Part shown: in pieces, positions 44,921 to 54,650 of the stretch
Layout of the letters: every line of letters starts with the position of its first letter
How positions within the stretch are numbered: the stretch's first letter is position 1
Assembly: GCA_022565595.1 (NCBI GenBank)
Contig: JAIUML010000020.1
Location: 20,829-84,828, forward strand
Reading direction: 5' to 3'
From: Saccharospirillum sp.
GTDB lineage: Bacteria > Pseudomonadota > Gammaproteobacteria > Pseudomonadales > Natronospirillaceae
DNA: 64,000 bases
Made by a program: the position numbers and the translations under genes
The notes under the pieces: model-generated
What the model was told of the DNA's origin: nothing
What the model saw: only the letters and a program-made list of their open reading frames with translations
Databases searched by the model: none

Positions 44921-46351
44921 TCACTCCCCATTCCGCAACCGCTTCAACCGCTTGCTAAGCGCCGGCTGCGAAATCCCCAGAATACGCGCCGCTATGGACT
45001 GGTTGTTGTCGGCTCGGTGCATGGCTTCCAGGATCAGGAACTCGTCCATTTCCGCCAGTGTAGGCAACCGATTATCGGGCGCGAAGTGCACCAGAGTGCT
45101 GTCGCTCTGAAATGTAAGCTCTGCCGCGTTGTGCTGCAGGAGGTTCAGGTCGCCTGGTTTCAGGGGGCCGCTCAGATGCCGGCTCACCGCATCGAAAGCG
45201 ATGGCTCTGAGTTCCCGTACATTGCCAGGGAAGTGGTAATTCTGCAGGTGCGCCCAGAATTCCGGGCTGTATTCCGGCAGGCTTTTGTTCATGTCCTGGG
45301 CGGCCTGTTCGGCGAAAAAGGTGAACAGCAGGCGGATGTCCTCTCGGCGTGCACGCAGCGGTGGTATCTGCACCTGATGAGTGCACAGCCGATAGTAAAG
45401 ATCGCGCCGAAAGTCGCCTTTTTGCTGGCGTTCGGCCAGGTCCTGGTGGGTGGCGACAAAAATACGCGCCTGCATGCGCTTGGGTCTGTCGGCACCCATG
45501 GGGTAGTACTCACCTTCCTGCAGTAGCCTCAACAGCTTTACCTGGGAACTGGGGCTCAGGTCGCCAATTTCATCCAGGAAAAGGGTGCCGCCAGAGGCTT
45601 CTTCCACCAGGCCACGGCGTTCGCTGTCGGCGCCGGTAAAGGCGCCTTTGCGATGGCCGAACAGGGTGTCGTTGAAAATATGGTCGTCCAGACCAGCCAC
45701 GTTGACGGTGACCAGTCGGCCTTTGCGCCCACTCAAGGTGTGTACGGCGCGGGCGATCAGTTCTTTACCAGTGCCACTCTCACCGCAAATCATCAAGGGC
45801 TGAGAACTGGGTGCGACAGACTCCAGATACTGGAAGACAGAGGCCATGGTGCGGCTCTGGGTCAGGATGTCGGCAAAGGCCTCGGGTGAGTCGAGCCGTC
45901 GGTTCAGAACTCGTTGGCGCAGTTCCCGGTTTTCCCGTTTGATTTCCTGTACCTGAATGGCGCGTTTAATGCCCTCCAGCAATCGTGCTGACTCGGTCGT
46001 CTTCACGTAAAAGTCGAAGGCTCCCAGGCGCAGGCATTCCACCGCTGTCTCGATCTGGTTCAGGCCGCTGATAATAACGGTCGCGACATCCGGATAGGCT
46101 TCGCAGAACTCTGCCAATAGTTCCTTACCGGAAATGTGGGGCATGTTCAGGTCGAGCAGGACGATGCCAATGTTTTCCGACGCCATGATGGCCATCGCTT
46201 CGCGGCTGTCCTGGCAATAATGCAGGTTGGTGATGCCACCCTTGCGCTCCAGCATCAAGCCGAGGCTGCGATGATAAGACGGCTCGTCATCTACCAGCAG
46301 TATGCCGAAGGCAGGGTAAAGGCTGCTTTTGCTGGGCCCTATCTTGTTCAT
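44921..46351 (-). CDS. NtrC-family sigma-54-dependent response regulator
   Basis: A 476-residue regulator. REC domain ~15-130 with acidic pocket DD(21-22), phospho-acceptor D67 (LLDLNMP) and K in VKT. AAA+ domain ~155-390: Walker A GESGTGKE, sigma-54 contact loop GAFTGA ([17 protein letters not shown]) intact, Walker [13 protein letters not shown], then RRDLYYRL and [10 protein letters not shown]-terminal Fis-type helix-turn-helix ([25 protein letters not shown]). It overlaps the histidine-kinase gene by 4 bp. Likely activator of the aap operon whose promoter region begins at its own stop codon. Confidence 0.94.
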   Translation of the reverse strand: MNKIGPSKSSLYPAFGILLVDDEPSYHRSLGLMLERKGGITNLHYCQDSREAMAIMASENIGIVLLDLNMPHISGKELLAEFCEAYPDVATVIISGLNQIETAVECLRLGAFDFYVKTTESARLLEGIKRAIQVQEIKRENRELRQRVLNRRLDSPEAFADILTQSRTMASVFQYLESVAPSSQPLMICGESGTGKELIARAVHTLSGRKGRLVTVNVAGLDDHIFNDTLFGHRKGAFTGADSERRGLVEEASGGTLFLDEIGDLSPSSQVKLLRLLQEGEYYPMGADRPKRMQARIFVATHQDLAERQQKGDFRRDLYYRLCTHQVQIPPLRARREDIRLLFTFFAEQAAQDMNKSLPEYSPEFWAHLQNYHFPGNVRELRAIAFDAVSRHLSGPLKPGDLNLLQHNAAELTFQSDSTLVHFAPDNRLPTLAEMDEFLILEAMHRADNNQSIAARILGISQPALSKRLKRLRNGE

Positions 46352-48087
46352 GAATTGTCCATTCGGTTCCAGGGAAAGGCCACTTCCACGCGCGTGCCCT
46401 GACCGGGCTTGGAGTGAAAGCGTATGGTGCCGTTGTACGCCTTGACGATGCCAGCCGAGACCGACAAGCCAAGGCCAGTGCCGCCTTGCTCCCTCTTGGT
46501 GGTGAAGAAAGGGTCTGTCAGGTTGGGCAAGGCTTCCGGGGCGATGCCGCAGCCCTCATCGTGCACTTCCAGTACGATGCGTTGGCGAATGTGGTCGATG
46601 CGGGTTTCGACTTTCACGCCTTGATGGGTATTCGGCAAAGACTGACAGGCATTGATAATGAGGTTGATCACCACCTGTTCAATGCGTTGAGCGTTACCCA
46701 GCATGGAGGGCAGGTAAGGGTCGAGCAATAGATTGAATTTTGAGGTGTAGCCGCGAATGGTGACATCCAGCAGACGCGCCGCCGTAGACACCACCTCATT
46801 CAGGTTGATCGGTTCGGGCGCATCGGTCGCCTCCTGGCGGGCAAAGTCGCGCAGGTCGTTCACAATACGCTTGATGCGCTGGGCGCCCTCGTTCATTTCA
46901 TCCAGAACGTAGGGAATTTCGTCGCGAATGCGTGAATACTCGAGCCCGGCAATTTCCAATTGCCCCTGCTGTTGGTAGTACTGGTCCAGCACCGGCAAGG
47001 TATCGGCCCAGGCGTCCTTGAGCATGGGCAGGTTGAGCAATATCAAACCGCTGGGGTTGTTGATTTCGTGGGCCACGCCGGAGACCAGAGTCCCCAGAGA
47101 ACTCATCTTGTCAGCCTGAATCAACTGTTGCTGTTGTTTCTTGACCTCTTCGGTACGTCGCTCGACCTGGCGTTGCAGAGTGCGAATCCAGAAGGTTACT
47201 GCGGCCAGCACTACCAGCAAAATCGCAGCGGCTATGCCGATTGCCCAGCCCAGCCATTGCCAATTGGCCAGCGGCTGGTTGTTTTCCAGAGTGCCCAGCC
47301 AACGGTCGTAGATTTCCTGCTGCACACCGGTGTTACGCAATATGGCCAGGCCCTCGGAAAACAACGCCAGCAGCTCTTCATTGCCTTTTTTAACGGCATA
47401 GCCGTAGGGCTGAGGCTGCAGTGGCCGCCAGACCACCTGAATGTTGGACAGGTTGTGTTCGCGGCTGAAGTAGAGGCTGGGCAGAGTAGCGCCGAGGGCA
47501 TAGTCGTAATTGCCTGCGGCGACCTGGCGCAAGGCGTCCGAGTGAGTGCGCACCGGCACGATGTTCACTCCAAAGTCGTTCTGGCGCAGAAAATCGTGTA
47601 CCACCCCTTCGTACTGCACCACCACCGATTTGCCGCGCAGATCGTCATAGCTTTTCAGGTCAGCTTCACCGATGCGGCCAAAGAAGGAATAGTTGACAAT
47701 GACCGAAGGAGCGCTGAAAGAGTAATCCCGCTCACGCGCAGCGGTGGCCACCATGCCTTGCAGCACATCCATTTCGCCGTTGTCCAGGGCGGCGCGCATT
47801 TCGGCCCAGCTGGCCAGGGTGATCTCGACTTCAATACCCATGACTTCGGCAATGGCGCGCGTCATGTCGACGTTGTAGCCGGAAATGTTGCCATCGCGAT
47901 CGATGAATTCGTAGGGAGGGTAGCTGTCGTCACCGCCGACGCGAATGACCGGGGCGTTTTGCTGAGCCAGCGCCGCAGCACCGGCCAGAGACAGCAGCAT
48001 CACCAGCAAGGATGTTGAAAAAACCGAACGCAAGGAATACCGCCTCGAATGCACAAATACGGCAGCAGACTGCCCTTGACGAACCAC
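46348..48087 (-). CDS. Sensor histidine kinase with periplasmic amino-acid-binding-like domain
   Basis: A 579-residue kinase. Signal or first membrane segment ~20-42 (SVFSTSLLVMLLSLAGAAALAQ); SBP_bac_3-type periplasmic domain ~47-270 (IRVGGDDSYPPYEFIDRDGNISGYNVDMTRAIAEVMGIEVE, SYDDLRGKSVVVQYEG); membrane helix ~279-301; coiled linker; HisKA with H340 (SGVAHEINNPSG); HATPase with NLIINACQSL (N box), DEGCGIAPE (G1) and GGTGLGLSVSAGIV (G2). Start GTG 48087 or GTG 48054. Predicted to sense an amino acid directly. Coupled to the regulator gene by an ATGA overlap. Confidence 0.92.
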   Translation of the reverse strand: MVRQGQSAAVFVHSRRYSLRSVFSTSLLVMLLSLAGAAALAQQNAPVIRVGGDDSYPPYEFIDRDGNISGYNVDMTRAIAEVMGIEVEITLASWAEMRAALDNGEMDVLQGMVATAARERDYSFSAPSVIVNYSFFGRIGEADLKSYDDLRGKSVVVQYEGVVHDFLRQNDFGVNIVPVRTHSDALRQVAAGNYDYALGATLPSLYFSREHNLSNIQVVWRPLQPQPYGYAVKKGNEELLALFSEGLAILRNTGVQQEIYDRWLGTLENNQPLANWQWLGWAIGIAAAILLVVLAAVTFWIRTLQRQVERRTEEVKKQQQQLIQADKMSSLGTLVSGVAHEINNPSGLILLNLPMLKDAWADTLPVLDQYYQQQGQLEIAGLEYSRIRDEIPYVLDEMNEGAQRIKRIVNDLRDFARQEATDAPEPINLNEVVSTAARLLDVTIRGYTSKFNLLLDPYLPSMLGNAQRIEQVVINLIINACQSLPNTHQGVKVETRIDHIRQRIVLEVHDEGCGIAPEALPNLTDPFFTTKREQGGTGLGLSVSAGIVKAYNGTIRFHSKPGQGTRVEVAFPWNRMDNS

Positions 48088-48114
48088 TATACTCGGAACA
48101 GCCCATGGCGCAAA

Positions 48115-49128
48115 TCAGGTGCCGAAATCCGGCCCCAGTTCTTCGTGGAAACGCTCTACCTGATTGGCGACATCTTCGTGCATGCCTCTGTAGCGAGCGA
48201 TGTGAAACAGGGCGTCACCCTCATAAACCAATGCCATCTGTGTCAGGCCCACCAGTATGCCTGCCCGACTGGCCCGCACTTCGCTGGCCTGCATGGTGCT
48301 GGGGCTGATGATGCGTGCCAGCAACTGATCCTTCTTGATGTAGGTGCCAGGCTTGACCAGGTTATGAAACACCCCGGAATCGCCCGCACGCTCCCAGTAG
48401 GAACTGTCGGCAACCGCTTGGCTGGTTGGTAGCCTGGTGCGACGACTGTTGCTGATCATGCCGAGGTGGGTCATCACATTCTCGATGCCGCGTACCCCGG
48501 CTTTGATGCTGATCTCGTCAAGTCGCAAGGCTTCGCCCGCTTCATAGACAATGACCGGAATCTGATTCTGACCCGCCGACTCACGCAAGGAGCCCTCGCG
48601 CAATTCGCTGTTGAGCACCAGCGGCACGCCAAAAGCCATGGCCATGCCTTCTACCACCCGGTTTTCCAGTTCGGCGCGAATCTGTGGCACGTTGTAGCGA
48701 TGAATGGCCGCGGTGTGCAGATCTATGCCGAAATCAGATTTCAGTACCACTTCCTGCATCAGCACTTCGGCCACGCGCCCGGCCAGAGAGCCTTTGGCCG
48801 AGCCCGGGAAAACGCGATTAAGGTCGCGTCGGTCCGGCAAATAGCGAGACCCCATACCGAAACCATGCACATTCACCACCGGCACCACGATGACTGTGCC
48901 CTGGAGGCTAGTCAGTCGTCGGCTGCGCATGAAACGGCGAATGATCTCAAGGCCATTCAGCTCGTCACCGTGCATGGCCGCTGTAATAAAGAGCGTCGGC
49001 CCCGCTTTACGGCCGCGGCGCACAAAGGCGTGCATGATGGCGTCTGAATTACCGGGCGCGCCCGGTAACGACAAGGGAACATTGTGCCATTGGCCTGCAG
49101 GGAGTTGGGTCGGGTTGATCTGAGTCAT
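48115..49128 (-). CDS. Succinylglutamate desuccinylase/aspartoacylase family (M14) zinc amidohydrolase
   Basis: A 337-residue protein. Zinc motif HGDELNG (His/Glu, FITAAMHGDELNGLEIIRRF ~residues 48-67), substrate-binding MGSRYLPDRRDLNRVFPG, third ligand FGIDLHTAAIHRYNVPQIRA, and catalytic Glu likely in PVIVYEAGEALRLDE. The C-terminal beta domain (GVFHNLVKPGTYIKKDQLLARI) is normal. Family members hydrolyse N-acyl amino acids. It starts 6 bp downstream of the rimK stop on the same strand; a pairing that suggests removal or editing of a modification, but the substrate is unproven. Confidence 0.88.
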   Translation of the reverse strand: MTQINPTQLPAGQWHNVPLSLPGAPGNSDAIMHAFVRRGRKAGPTLFITAAMHGDELNGLEIIRRFMRSRRLTSLQGTVIVVPVVNVHGFGMGSRYLPDRRDLNRVFPGSAKGSLAGRVAEVLMQEVVLKSDFGIDLHTAAIHRYNVPQIRAELENRVVEGMAMAFGVPLVLNSELREGSLRESAGQNQIPVIVYEAGEALRLDEISIKAGVRGIENVMTHLGMISNSRRTRLPTSQAVADSSYWERAGDSGVFHNLVKPGTYIKKDQLLARIISPSTMQASEVRASRAGILVGLTQMALVYEGDALFHIARYRGMHEDVANQVERFHEELGPDFGT

Positions 49129-49134
49129 CGGCGG

Positions 49135-50034
49135 TTAGCCTTCAACGCGTTTGGGTTTTTCGGCCAGAGCGCGCTCCAGGTGCTGAATAATCAGCGACGC
49201 GATGTCCTTGCCGGTACCGTTTTCGATGCCTTCCAGGCCGGGTGATGAGTTCACTTCCATCACTACCGGCCCGTGATTGGAGCGCAAAATGTCGACCCCG
49301 GCGACGTCCAGGCCCATGACCTTGGCAGCGCGGACGGCGGTTCGGCGCTCTTCCGGTGAAATTTTGATGACCGAGGCGGAGCCACCACGGTGCAGGTTGG
49401 AGCGGAATTCGCCCGGCGCTGCCTGTCGCTTGATCGAGGCCACCACCTTGTCACCGATGACAAAGCAGCGAATGTCGGCACCACCGGCTTCCTTGATATA
49501 CTCCTGCACCAGAATGTTGGTGTTCAGCCCCATGAAGGCTTCGATAACGCTCTCCGCCGCCTTGCGCGTCTCGCACAGGACAACACCGATGCCCTGGGTG
49601 CCTTCAAGCAACTTGACTACCAGAGGTGCCCCGCCCACCATCTGGATCAGGTCGGGCACTTCGTCCGGGCTGTGGGCAAAACCGGTTACCGGCAAGCCAA
49701 TGCCCTTGCGCGCCAGCATCTGCATGGAGCGTAACTTGTCGCGTGAGCGGGAGATGGCCAGCGAGGGGTTCAACGACTTGGTGCCCATCATTTCAAACTG
49801 GCGCACTACGGCAGTCCCGTAGAAAGTAATGGAAGAGCCAATACGTGGGATGATGGCATCGACGTGTTCCAGTGCTTCGCCCTTGTAATGAATGGAAGGC
49901 CGGTGCGCCACTATGCTCATGTAGCAACGCAAGGTGTCGATGATCATGACTTCATGACCACGGGTTTCAGCGGCTTCGCGCAAGCGCTGGCTGGAATAGT
50001 TATCGGGCTCGCGAGATAGAACCGCCAGCTTCAT
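49135..50034 (-). CDS. rimK: RimK-type alpha-L-glutamate ligase (ATP-grasp)
   Basis: A 299-residue ATP-grasp enzyme matching Rim[63 protein letters not shown], nucleotide-binding [48 protein letters not shown], and metal-binding [15 protein letters not shown]. In E. coli RimK adds glutamates to ribosomal protein S6. Length equals E. coli RimK (~300). Divergent from mgtE; downstream is an M14 amidohydrolase, a common companion. Confidence 0.95.
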   Translation of the reverse strand: MKLAVLSREPDNYSSQRLREAAETRGHEVMIIDTLRCYMSIVAHRPSIHYKGEALEHVDAIIPRIGSSITFYGTAVVRQFEMMGTKSLNPSLAISRSRDKLRSMQMLARKGIGLPVTGFAHSPDEVPDLIQMVGGAPLVVKLLEGTQGIGVVLCETRKAAESVIEAFMGLNTNILVQEYIKEAGGADIRCFVIGDKVVASIKRQAAPGEFRSNLHRGGSASVIKISPEERRTAVRAAKVMGLDVAGVDILRSNHGPVVMEVNSSPGLEGIENGTGKDIASLIIQHLERALAEKPKRVEG

Positions 50035-50166
50035 CGGGACCTTCCTTCTGGAAAAGTGTGTTTATCAGGATAGCAAAGCGTTGGTGAAGTGATCGTTTCA
50101 CTGGTATACAACGAACTGCTGCTATAGTCATCTGTTTATCGAATCAATTCAAGGTGAGATCACGCC

Positions 50167-51522
50167 ATGACACGGGAAGAAGCACTCCAGAATCATGTGG
50201 AATACTGGTTGGCAGAACTGGCGGATGATAAATCGCCAGAAGCGACGTGGTTTGACGACCTGTCCGAAGACGACATTGCCTTTACCCTGGAGTGCCTACC
50301 CTTCGATAAGCGCATGCAGGTCTGGCAAGTCGTTCCCCCTTCTCGGCGGGGTGCTGTGCTGGTCGAATTGCACGATGAACAACGTCGTTCTTTGCTCAAG
50401 GCGGCGCCACCGGATTCCCTGTTGCAATGGCTGGGCAGAACCGACGCCGAAGACCTGCTGGAGCTGATGGATGACCTGCCCAGTCAACTGGGCCGCACCG
50501 TTCTCAAACGTCTCGACCAGGAAGAACGCGAACAACTCCAGGCCGCACTCAGCTACAGCGATGATCAGATTGGCCGCTGGCTCAGTTTCAACGTCATCAC
50601 CGTTCAAAGCGATACCTCAGGTCGGCTGTTTCGCAAGGCGCTGCGCGATACCGGCGTGCCGGAACTGACCGACGTCATTGTGCTGGTGGATGAGCAGGGG
50701 CGGTATCAAGGGGCCTTGTCGCTCGATGCGGCCATGAAGGTGCCCACTTCCCTGGCTCTGATTCAGTTTGTAGACCCCGAATTGACCCCCTTGAACCCCG
50801 CCGTCAGCCTGCATGAAGGCGCCTCGGCAATACACTCCTCCGGTTACGCCATGCTGCCCGTCGTTGATGAAAACGGCACCGTACTTGGCCGGTTCACGGC
50901 GCACGATGCGCTGGATGTGGTAGTCGAAGAGCAGGAGCGTCAGATGATGCACCTGGGCGGTGGCGGCCTTGAAGAAGAGGATCTGTTCTCGCCCATTCGC
51001 CGCGCGGTTCCGAAACGCAGCGTCTGGTTGGGGGTGAACCTGCTGACGGCCTTGTTGGCCGCCTGGGTCATTGGGCGTTTTGAGGCAACGCTGGAGCAAT
51101 GGGTTGCCCTGGCGGTCATGATGCCGGTGGTTGCCAGCATGGGCGGTATCGCCGGCAGTCAGACCCTGGCGCTGGCCATTCGAGGCCTGGCCACCGGGCA
51201 GTTGGGTGCAGCCAACGTCCATAGCTTGATGCGCAAGGAACTGATCGTAGGGTTAGTCAATGCGGTGCTATGGGCCGTAGTGGTTGGCCTGGTCGCGAGT
51301 TGGTGGTATGGCAGCTATGTGTTGATGGGCGTCATTGCCTTTGCCATGTTGGTCAATTTGATCGCCGCTGCCTTGGCTGGCGTCGCCGTGCCCTGGGGAT
51401 TATCGCGCATGAACATCGACCCCGCTCTGGCGGGTTCGGTCATTCTGACCACAGTGACCGATGTTGTCGGATTCTTTGCCTTCCTCGGTACCGCGACTCT
51501 GGTGCTGAGTTTTATGGCCTGA
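50167..51522 (+). CDS. mgtE: Magnesium transporter MgtE
   Basis: A 451-residue Mg2+ channel. N domain ~1-130 (helical repeats, LLKAAPPDSLLQWLGRTDAEDLLELMDDLP), paired CBS domains ~130-255 (GRWLSFNVITVQSDTSGRLF; GASAIHSSGYAMLPVVDENGTVLGRF), connecting helix, and five membrane segments (~280-450) with PVVASMGGIAGSQTLALAIRGLATGQL forming the pore region. No M-box or ykoK riboswitch is visible in the 132-bp upstream region. It overlaps the convergent GGDEF-EAL gene by 11 bp. Confidence 0.95.
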   Translation: MTREEALQNHVEYWLAELADDKSPEATWFDDLSEDDIAFTLECLPFDKRMQVWQVVPPSRRGAVLVELHDEQRRSLLKAAPPDSLLQWLGRTDAEDLLELMDDLPSQLGRTVLKRLDQEEREQLQAALSYSDDQIGRWLSFNVITVQSDTSGRLFRKALRDTGVPELTDVIVLVDEQGRYQGALSLDAAMKVPTSLALIQFVDPELTPLNPAVSLHEGASAIHSSGYAMLPVVDENGTVLGRFTAHDALDVVVEEQERQMMHLGGGGLEEEDLFSPIRRAVPKRSVWLGVNLLTALLAAWVIGRFEATLEQWVALAVMMPVVASMGGIAGSQTLALAIRGLATGQLGAANVHSLMRKELIVGLVNAVLWAVVVGLVASWWYGSYVLMGVIAFAMLVNLIAAALAGVAVPWGLSRMNIDPALAGSVILTTVTDVVGFFAFLGTATLVLSFMA

Positions 51523-53008
51523 GTCGACGGTTCAACTCAACCATCGGCATGGGTCGGGCATAAAAGTAGCCCTGCATGACATCGCAGCCGTGCTGTTGCA
51601 GGAAATCCGATTGCTCCTGGGTTTCCACACCCTCGGCGACCACTTCCAGCGACAGGGTTTTGGCCATGGCCAGGATCGTTTGAGTAATGACGGCATCATT
51701 GGCATCGTCAGGCAACTCGCGAATGAATTCACGATCGATTTTCAACTCCATCAGCGGCAGGCGCTTGAGCATCGCCAAGGATGAGTAACCCGTGCCAAAA
51801 TCGTCAATGGAAAAAGCGACACCCTGCTCATGCCAGAGTTGCATGGCAGCAAGCGTAGTATCCAGGTTTTCCATCGTCTTGGTCTCGGTGATTTCCAGCA
51901 GAATTTCCGGCCTCGGGCCGGGATGCTCCTTCAGCAGTTCTTGCAGGCGTTGCATGGCATAGGGATCTTTCAGCGCCAGGTGCGACAGATTGATCGACAG
52001 CCTCGGCAACAACTGATCATCTATGCCCGCCGCACGGATCTCGGTCAGGGCTTTTTGTACGACCAGTTCGGTAATGCGTACGATCAGCCCTTGTTCTTCA
52101 GCCAGTGGAATAAACTCGGCAGGGGAGACCATGCCTCGTTCCGGATGAGACCAGCGAATCAGCACTTCAGCACCCACCCAGCGTTGCTTGCTGACTGACC
52201 ATTGTGGCTGATAGACCAGATCAAAGGTGTCTGCCTCACAGGCTTGACGCAAGTCCTTGCTCAGAGCCAGCCTTTCCATCAATGTTACTTTGAGTTGCGT
52301 CTTGAAGTGACAATGGCAATTTCTGCCCAAGTGCTTGGCGTGAAACAGTGCCATATCGGCATGACGCATCAAATCCCGCGCATTGCGACCGTCTACTGGG
52401 TAGGTGCAACTGCCCATGCTCAGACTTTGGTCACGCAGAAGCTGAAAATCGCTGTCCCTGGTCAGCTGTTTCTGCAAAACGTCCAGATGCTCAAGACAGG
52501 CTTTTGCCGAATCCAGGACGGGCGACAAGAAACCGAATTCATCGCCACCCAGACGAGCGACATACCACTGAGAACCGAGCTGTTTGCGTAACTGCTGAGT
52601 CAGCGCCAGCAAAACATCATCCCCATCACTGTGGCCCTGAGACTCATTCAGTTCCTTGAAGTGATCAATATCGATGATGGCCAAACAGAACTGATGGCCG
52701 GTTAAAAACCCTTTGCGGCAACGATTTTTCATCTCCAGATCGAAGGCCTGGCGATTCGGCAAAGCGGTCAGCGAATCCTCCAGGGCTATGGATCGGATGC
52801 GCTTCAGGCTGCGCTGCATCAACCAGTACACCAGTAAGGCCGTCGCCGCTACGTAAAACCAGCCCTTGTAGGTCTGTACCCGAATCAGAGTTTCTATGTC
52901 GTCAAACAACCAGGCAGCCCATTGGTCTGAAAACAGAATCCAGACGCTGCCTAGTATAAGGTAGATCAGAGCTGTGCGACGCGCCGGCCGTAAGAAGGGA
53001 TCTGGCAT
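51512..53008 (-). CDS. Membrane GGDEF-EAL protein with EVL variant
   Basis: A 498-residue protein. Two N-terminal membrane segments (~12-32 and ~50-66), GGDEF domain (EDSLTALPNR ~77; intact GGDEF in ARLGGDEFGFL ~155) and EAL domain where the signature is EVLIRW (~271) instead of EAL; DDFGTGYSSLAML and other EAL blocks are kept. Cyclase activity is plausible; the Ala-to-Val change is common among active phosphodiesterases, so that activity is possible too. No sensory domain beyond the membrane segments. Convergent overlap with mgtE. Confidence 0.9.
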   Translation of the reverse strand: MPDPFLRPARRTALIYLILGSVWILFSDQWAAWLFDDIETLIRVQTYKGWFYVAATALLVYWLMQRSLKRIRSIALEDSLTALPNRQAFDLEMKNRCRKGFLTGHQFCLAIIDIDHFKELNESQGHSDGDDVLLALTQQLRKQLGSQWYVARLGGDEFGFLSPVLDSAKACLEHLDVLQKQLTRDSDFQLLRDQSLSMGSCTYPVDGRNARDLMRHADMALFHAKHLGRNCHCHFKTQLKVTLMERLALSKDLRQACEADTFDLVYQPQWSVSKQRWVGAEVLIRWSHPERGMVSPAEFIPLAEEQGLIVRITELVVQKALTEIRAAGIDDQLLPRLSINLSHLALKDPYAMQRLQELLKEHPGPRPEILLEITETKTMENLDTTLAAMQLWHEQGVAFSIDDFGTGYSSLAMLKRLPLMELKIDREFIRELPDDANDAVITQTILAMAKTLSLEVVAEGVETQEQSDFLQQHGCDVMQGYFYARPMPMVELNRRLRP

Positions 53009-53109
53009 TCGTTGATGTCGTCCTTTTCCATCGAATTTTCGTAGACATGAGTATAGTTGAAGTTTGCAGGAATGGCGGACTTGAATGAGAACTTGATGCC
53101 GTTGGGCAA

Positions 53110-53137
53110 TTAGCCAGCGCGAACCATCGCCGGCTAA
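53110..53137 (-). terminator. Weak hairpin after DUF484
   Basis: An imperfect stem TTAGCC.GGC/GC.GGCTAA, 10 bp beyond the DUF484 stop, without a T-run. Weak candidate terminator of the lptM-lysA-dapF-DUF484 operon. Confidence 0.35.
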
Positions 53138-53147
53138 ACAAACAGCC

Positions 53148-53819
53148 TTACAAACGCAGTAGCAGCGCGCTTGTCACCCGTGCCAGGTGCGTCAGAAAGA
53201 GTGTATCGGTACCGCTGCGGAAGTGTTCGGGAGAGTGATGGCCCAGTGCGACCAGCCCGGTGACGGTCTGTTCTTGCATCAGCGGCGCCAGCGCAAGGGA
53301 CTGCACATGGCCACCCGCGAAGAGCATGTCGCGCTCGGCCTCGGTGAAGGTGCCGCAAACCGCTTTCGCCTCATGGATCAAGGCTGGAAACATCCCTGCC
53401 AATACGTTCGGGTCGATCTGCAACCAGGGGTCGCCGTCCGTGTTTGGCTGATCGAACAGTATGACCAGGGTTTCATGTACCTCGAAATCCTTGCACAGGC
53501 CTTTTTGCAGCGTGCTCAGCAAGCTGGCGCGTTCTGTCATAGGCAACAGTGCCAGCACCAGGCGTTGCAGCTTCAGGAAAAGGCGGTCGTTGCGCTGGGC
53601 GACATCGATAAAGTGATTCAAGCGGTCGATCAACTGGCGGTTTTCCTGGCGCAGAATCTGATTCTGACGCTCCATCAGCGAAACCGCCTCACCCGAGTCG
53701 TGACGCAAATGCAGTTTTTTCAACAGATTGGGGTGATGCTCGAAAAACTGCGGATGCTGCCGCAGATACTGAACGATGGCATCGACGCTGATGTCGGCGG
53801 TGTTTACCCGTTCCGTCAC
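53148..53819 (-). CDS. DUF484 family protein
   Basis: A 223-residue cytoplasmic protein: N-terminal helical part ([52 protein letters not shown]) and GAF-like C-terminal half ([50 protein letters not shown]), as in DUF484 proteins. Its ATG overlaps the dapF stop (4 bp). In many gammaproteobacteria DUF484 is followed by xerC; here a GGDEF-EAL gene follows instead. Function unknown. Confidence 0.9.
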   Translation of the reverse strand: MTERVNTADISVDAIVQYLRQHPQFFEHHPNLLKKLHLRHDSGEAVSLMERQNQILRQENRQLIDRLNHFIDVAQRNDRLFLKLQRLVLALLPMTERASLLSTLQKGLCKDFEVHETLVILFDQPNTDGDPWLQIDPNVLAGMFPALIHEAKAVCGTFTEAERDMLFAGGHVQSLALAPLMQEQTVTGLVALGHHSPEHFRSGTDTLFLTHLARVTSALLLRL

Positions 53820-54643
53820 TCAACCACTCCTTCAAAAACCGTTTCGACTGGACCAGTCATCAGTACATTGCCTGTTCCCGGCCATTCAATCAAGAGGCTG
53901 CCACCGGTTAACTGCATTTCCACTTTGTGGTCAAACCAGTCGTTGATCACCCCGGCCACCATGGCTGCACAGGCACCTGAGCCGCAGGCCAGTGTCTCGC
54001 CGACACCCCGTTCGAACACTCTGAGCCGCGCCTGTTGACGGTTAATGACCTGCAAAAAGCCGACGTTGACGCGCTGCGGAAAGCGTTCATCCTGCTCCAG
54101 CTCAGGCCCCAGTTGCTCGACTGGAGCCGTATCGGCCTGGTCGACTCTTATAACACAGTGAGGGTTGCCCATGTTCACCGCTGCTATATGCAGTTGGGTG
54201 CCGTCGGCCGTGGTCAGTGGGTACAGCGTCTGGCGCTGATCCGCATTGAACGGCACCTTCTCTGGCGACAAGCGTGGCCGACCCATGTCGACCACCACCT
54301 GGCCGTCGTCGAGCAGTTTCAGTTCGAGATCACCGCCGGCGGTTTCGACCCGTACCCGGTCGGCTTGAATGAGCTTTTTGTCCACCACAAAGCGGGCAAA
54401 ACAGCGGGCGCCGTTGCCGCAGTTTTCCACTTCAGTGCCATCGGCATTGAAGATGCGGTAGCGAAAGTCACGATCGGGCCGCGTCGGTGGTTCCACCAGC
54501 AGCAATTGATCGAAGCCAATACCAAAATGACGGTCCGCCCAGCGTTCGATGCGCTCAGCGCTGAGCTCGACATTCTGTGTCACGCCATCAATAACCATGA
54601 AGTCATTGCCCAGGCCATGCATTTTGGTGAACTTGAGCCGCAT
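53816..54643 (-). CDS. dapF: Diaminopimelate epimerase
   Basis: A 275-residue enzyme converting LL- to meso-diaminopimelate for lysine and peptidoglycan. Both catalytic cysteines are present: [14 protein letters not shown] and [17 protein letters not shown]-terminus [20 protein letters not shown] is the family start, so ATG 54643 is chosen rather than a longer frame. Length standard (274 in E. coli). 7 bp downstream of lysA, overlapping DUF484. Confidence 0.96.
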   Translation of the reverse strand: MRLKFTKMHGLGNDFMVIDGVTQNVELSAERIERWADRHFGIGFDQLLLVEPPTRPDRDFRYRIFNADGTEVENCGNGARCFARFVVDKKLIQADRVRVETAGGDLELKLLDDGQVVVDMGRPRLSPEKVPFNADQRQTLYPLTTADGTQLHIAAVNMGNPHCVIRVDQADTAPVEQLGPELEQDERFPQRVNVGFLQVINRQQARLRVFERGVGETLACGSGACAAMVAGVINDWFDHKVEMQLTGGSLLIEWPGTGNVLMTGPVETVFEGVVE

Positions 54644-54650
54644 ATCGACC

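Noticed and set aside
46960..48018. 352-residue plus-strand frame opposite the histidine kinase
   Set aside because: Antisense shadow of a well-supported kinase with intact motifs.
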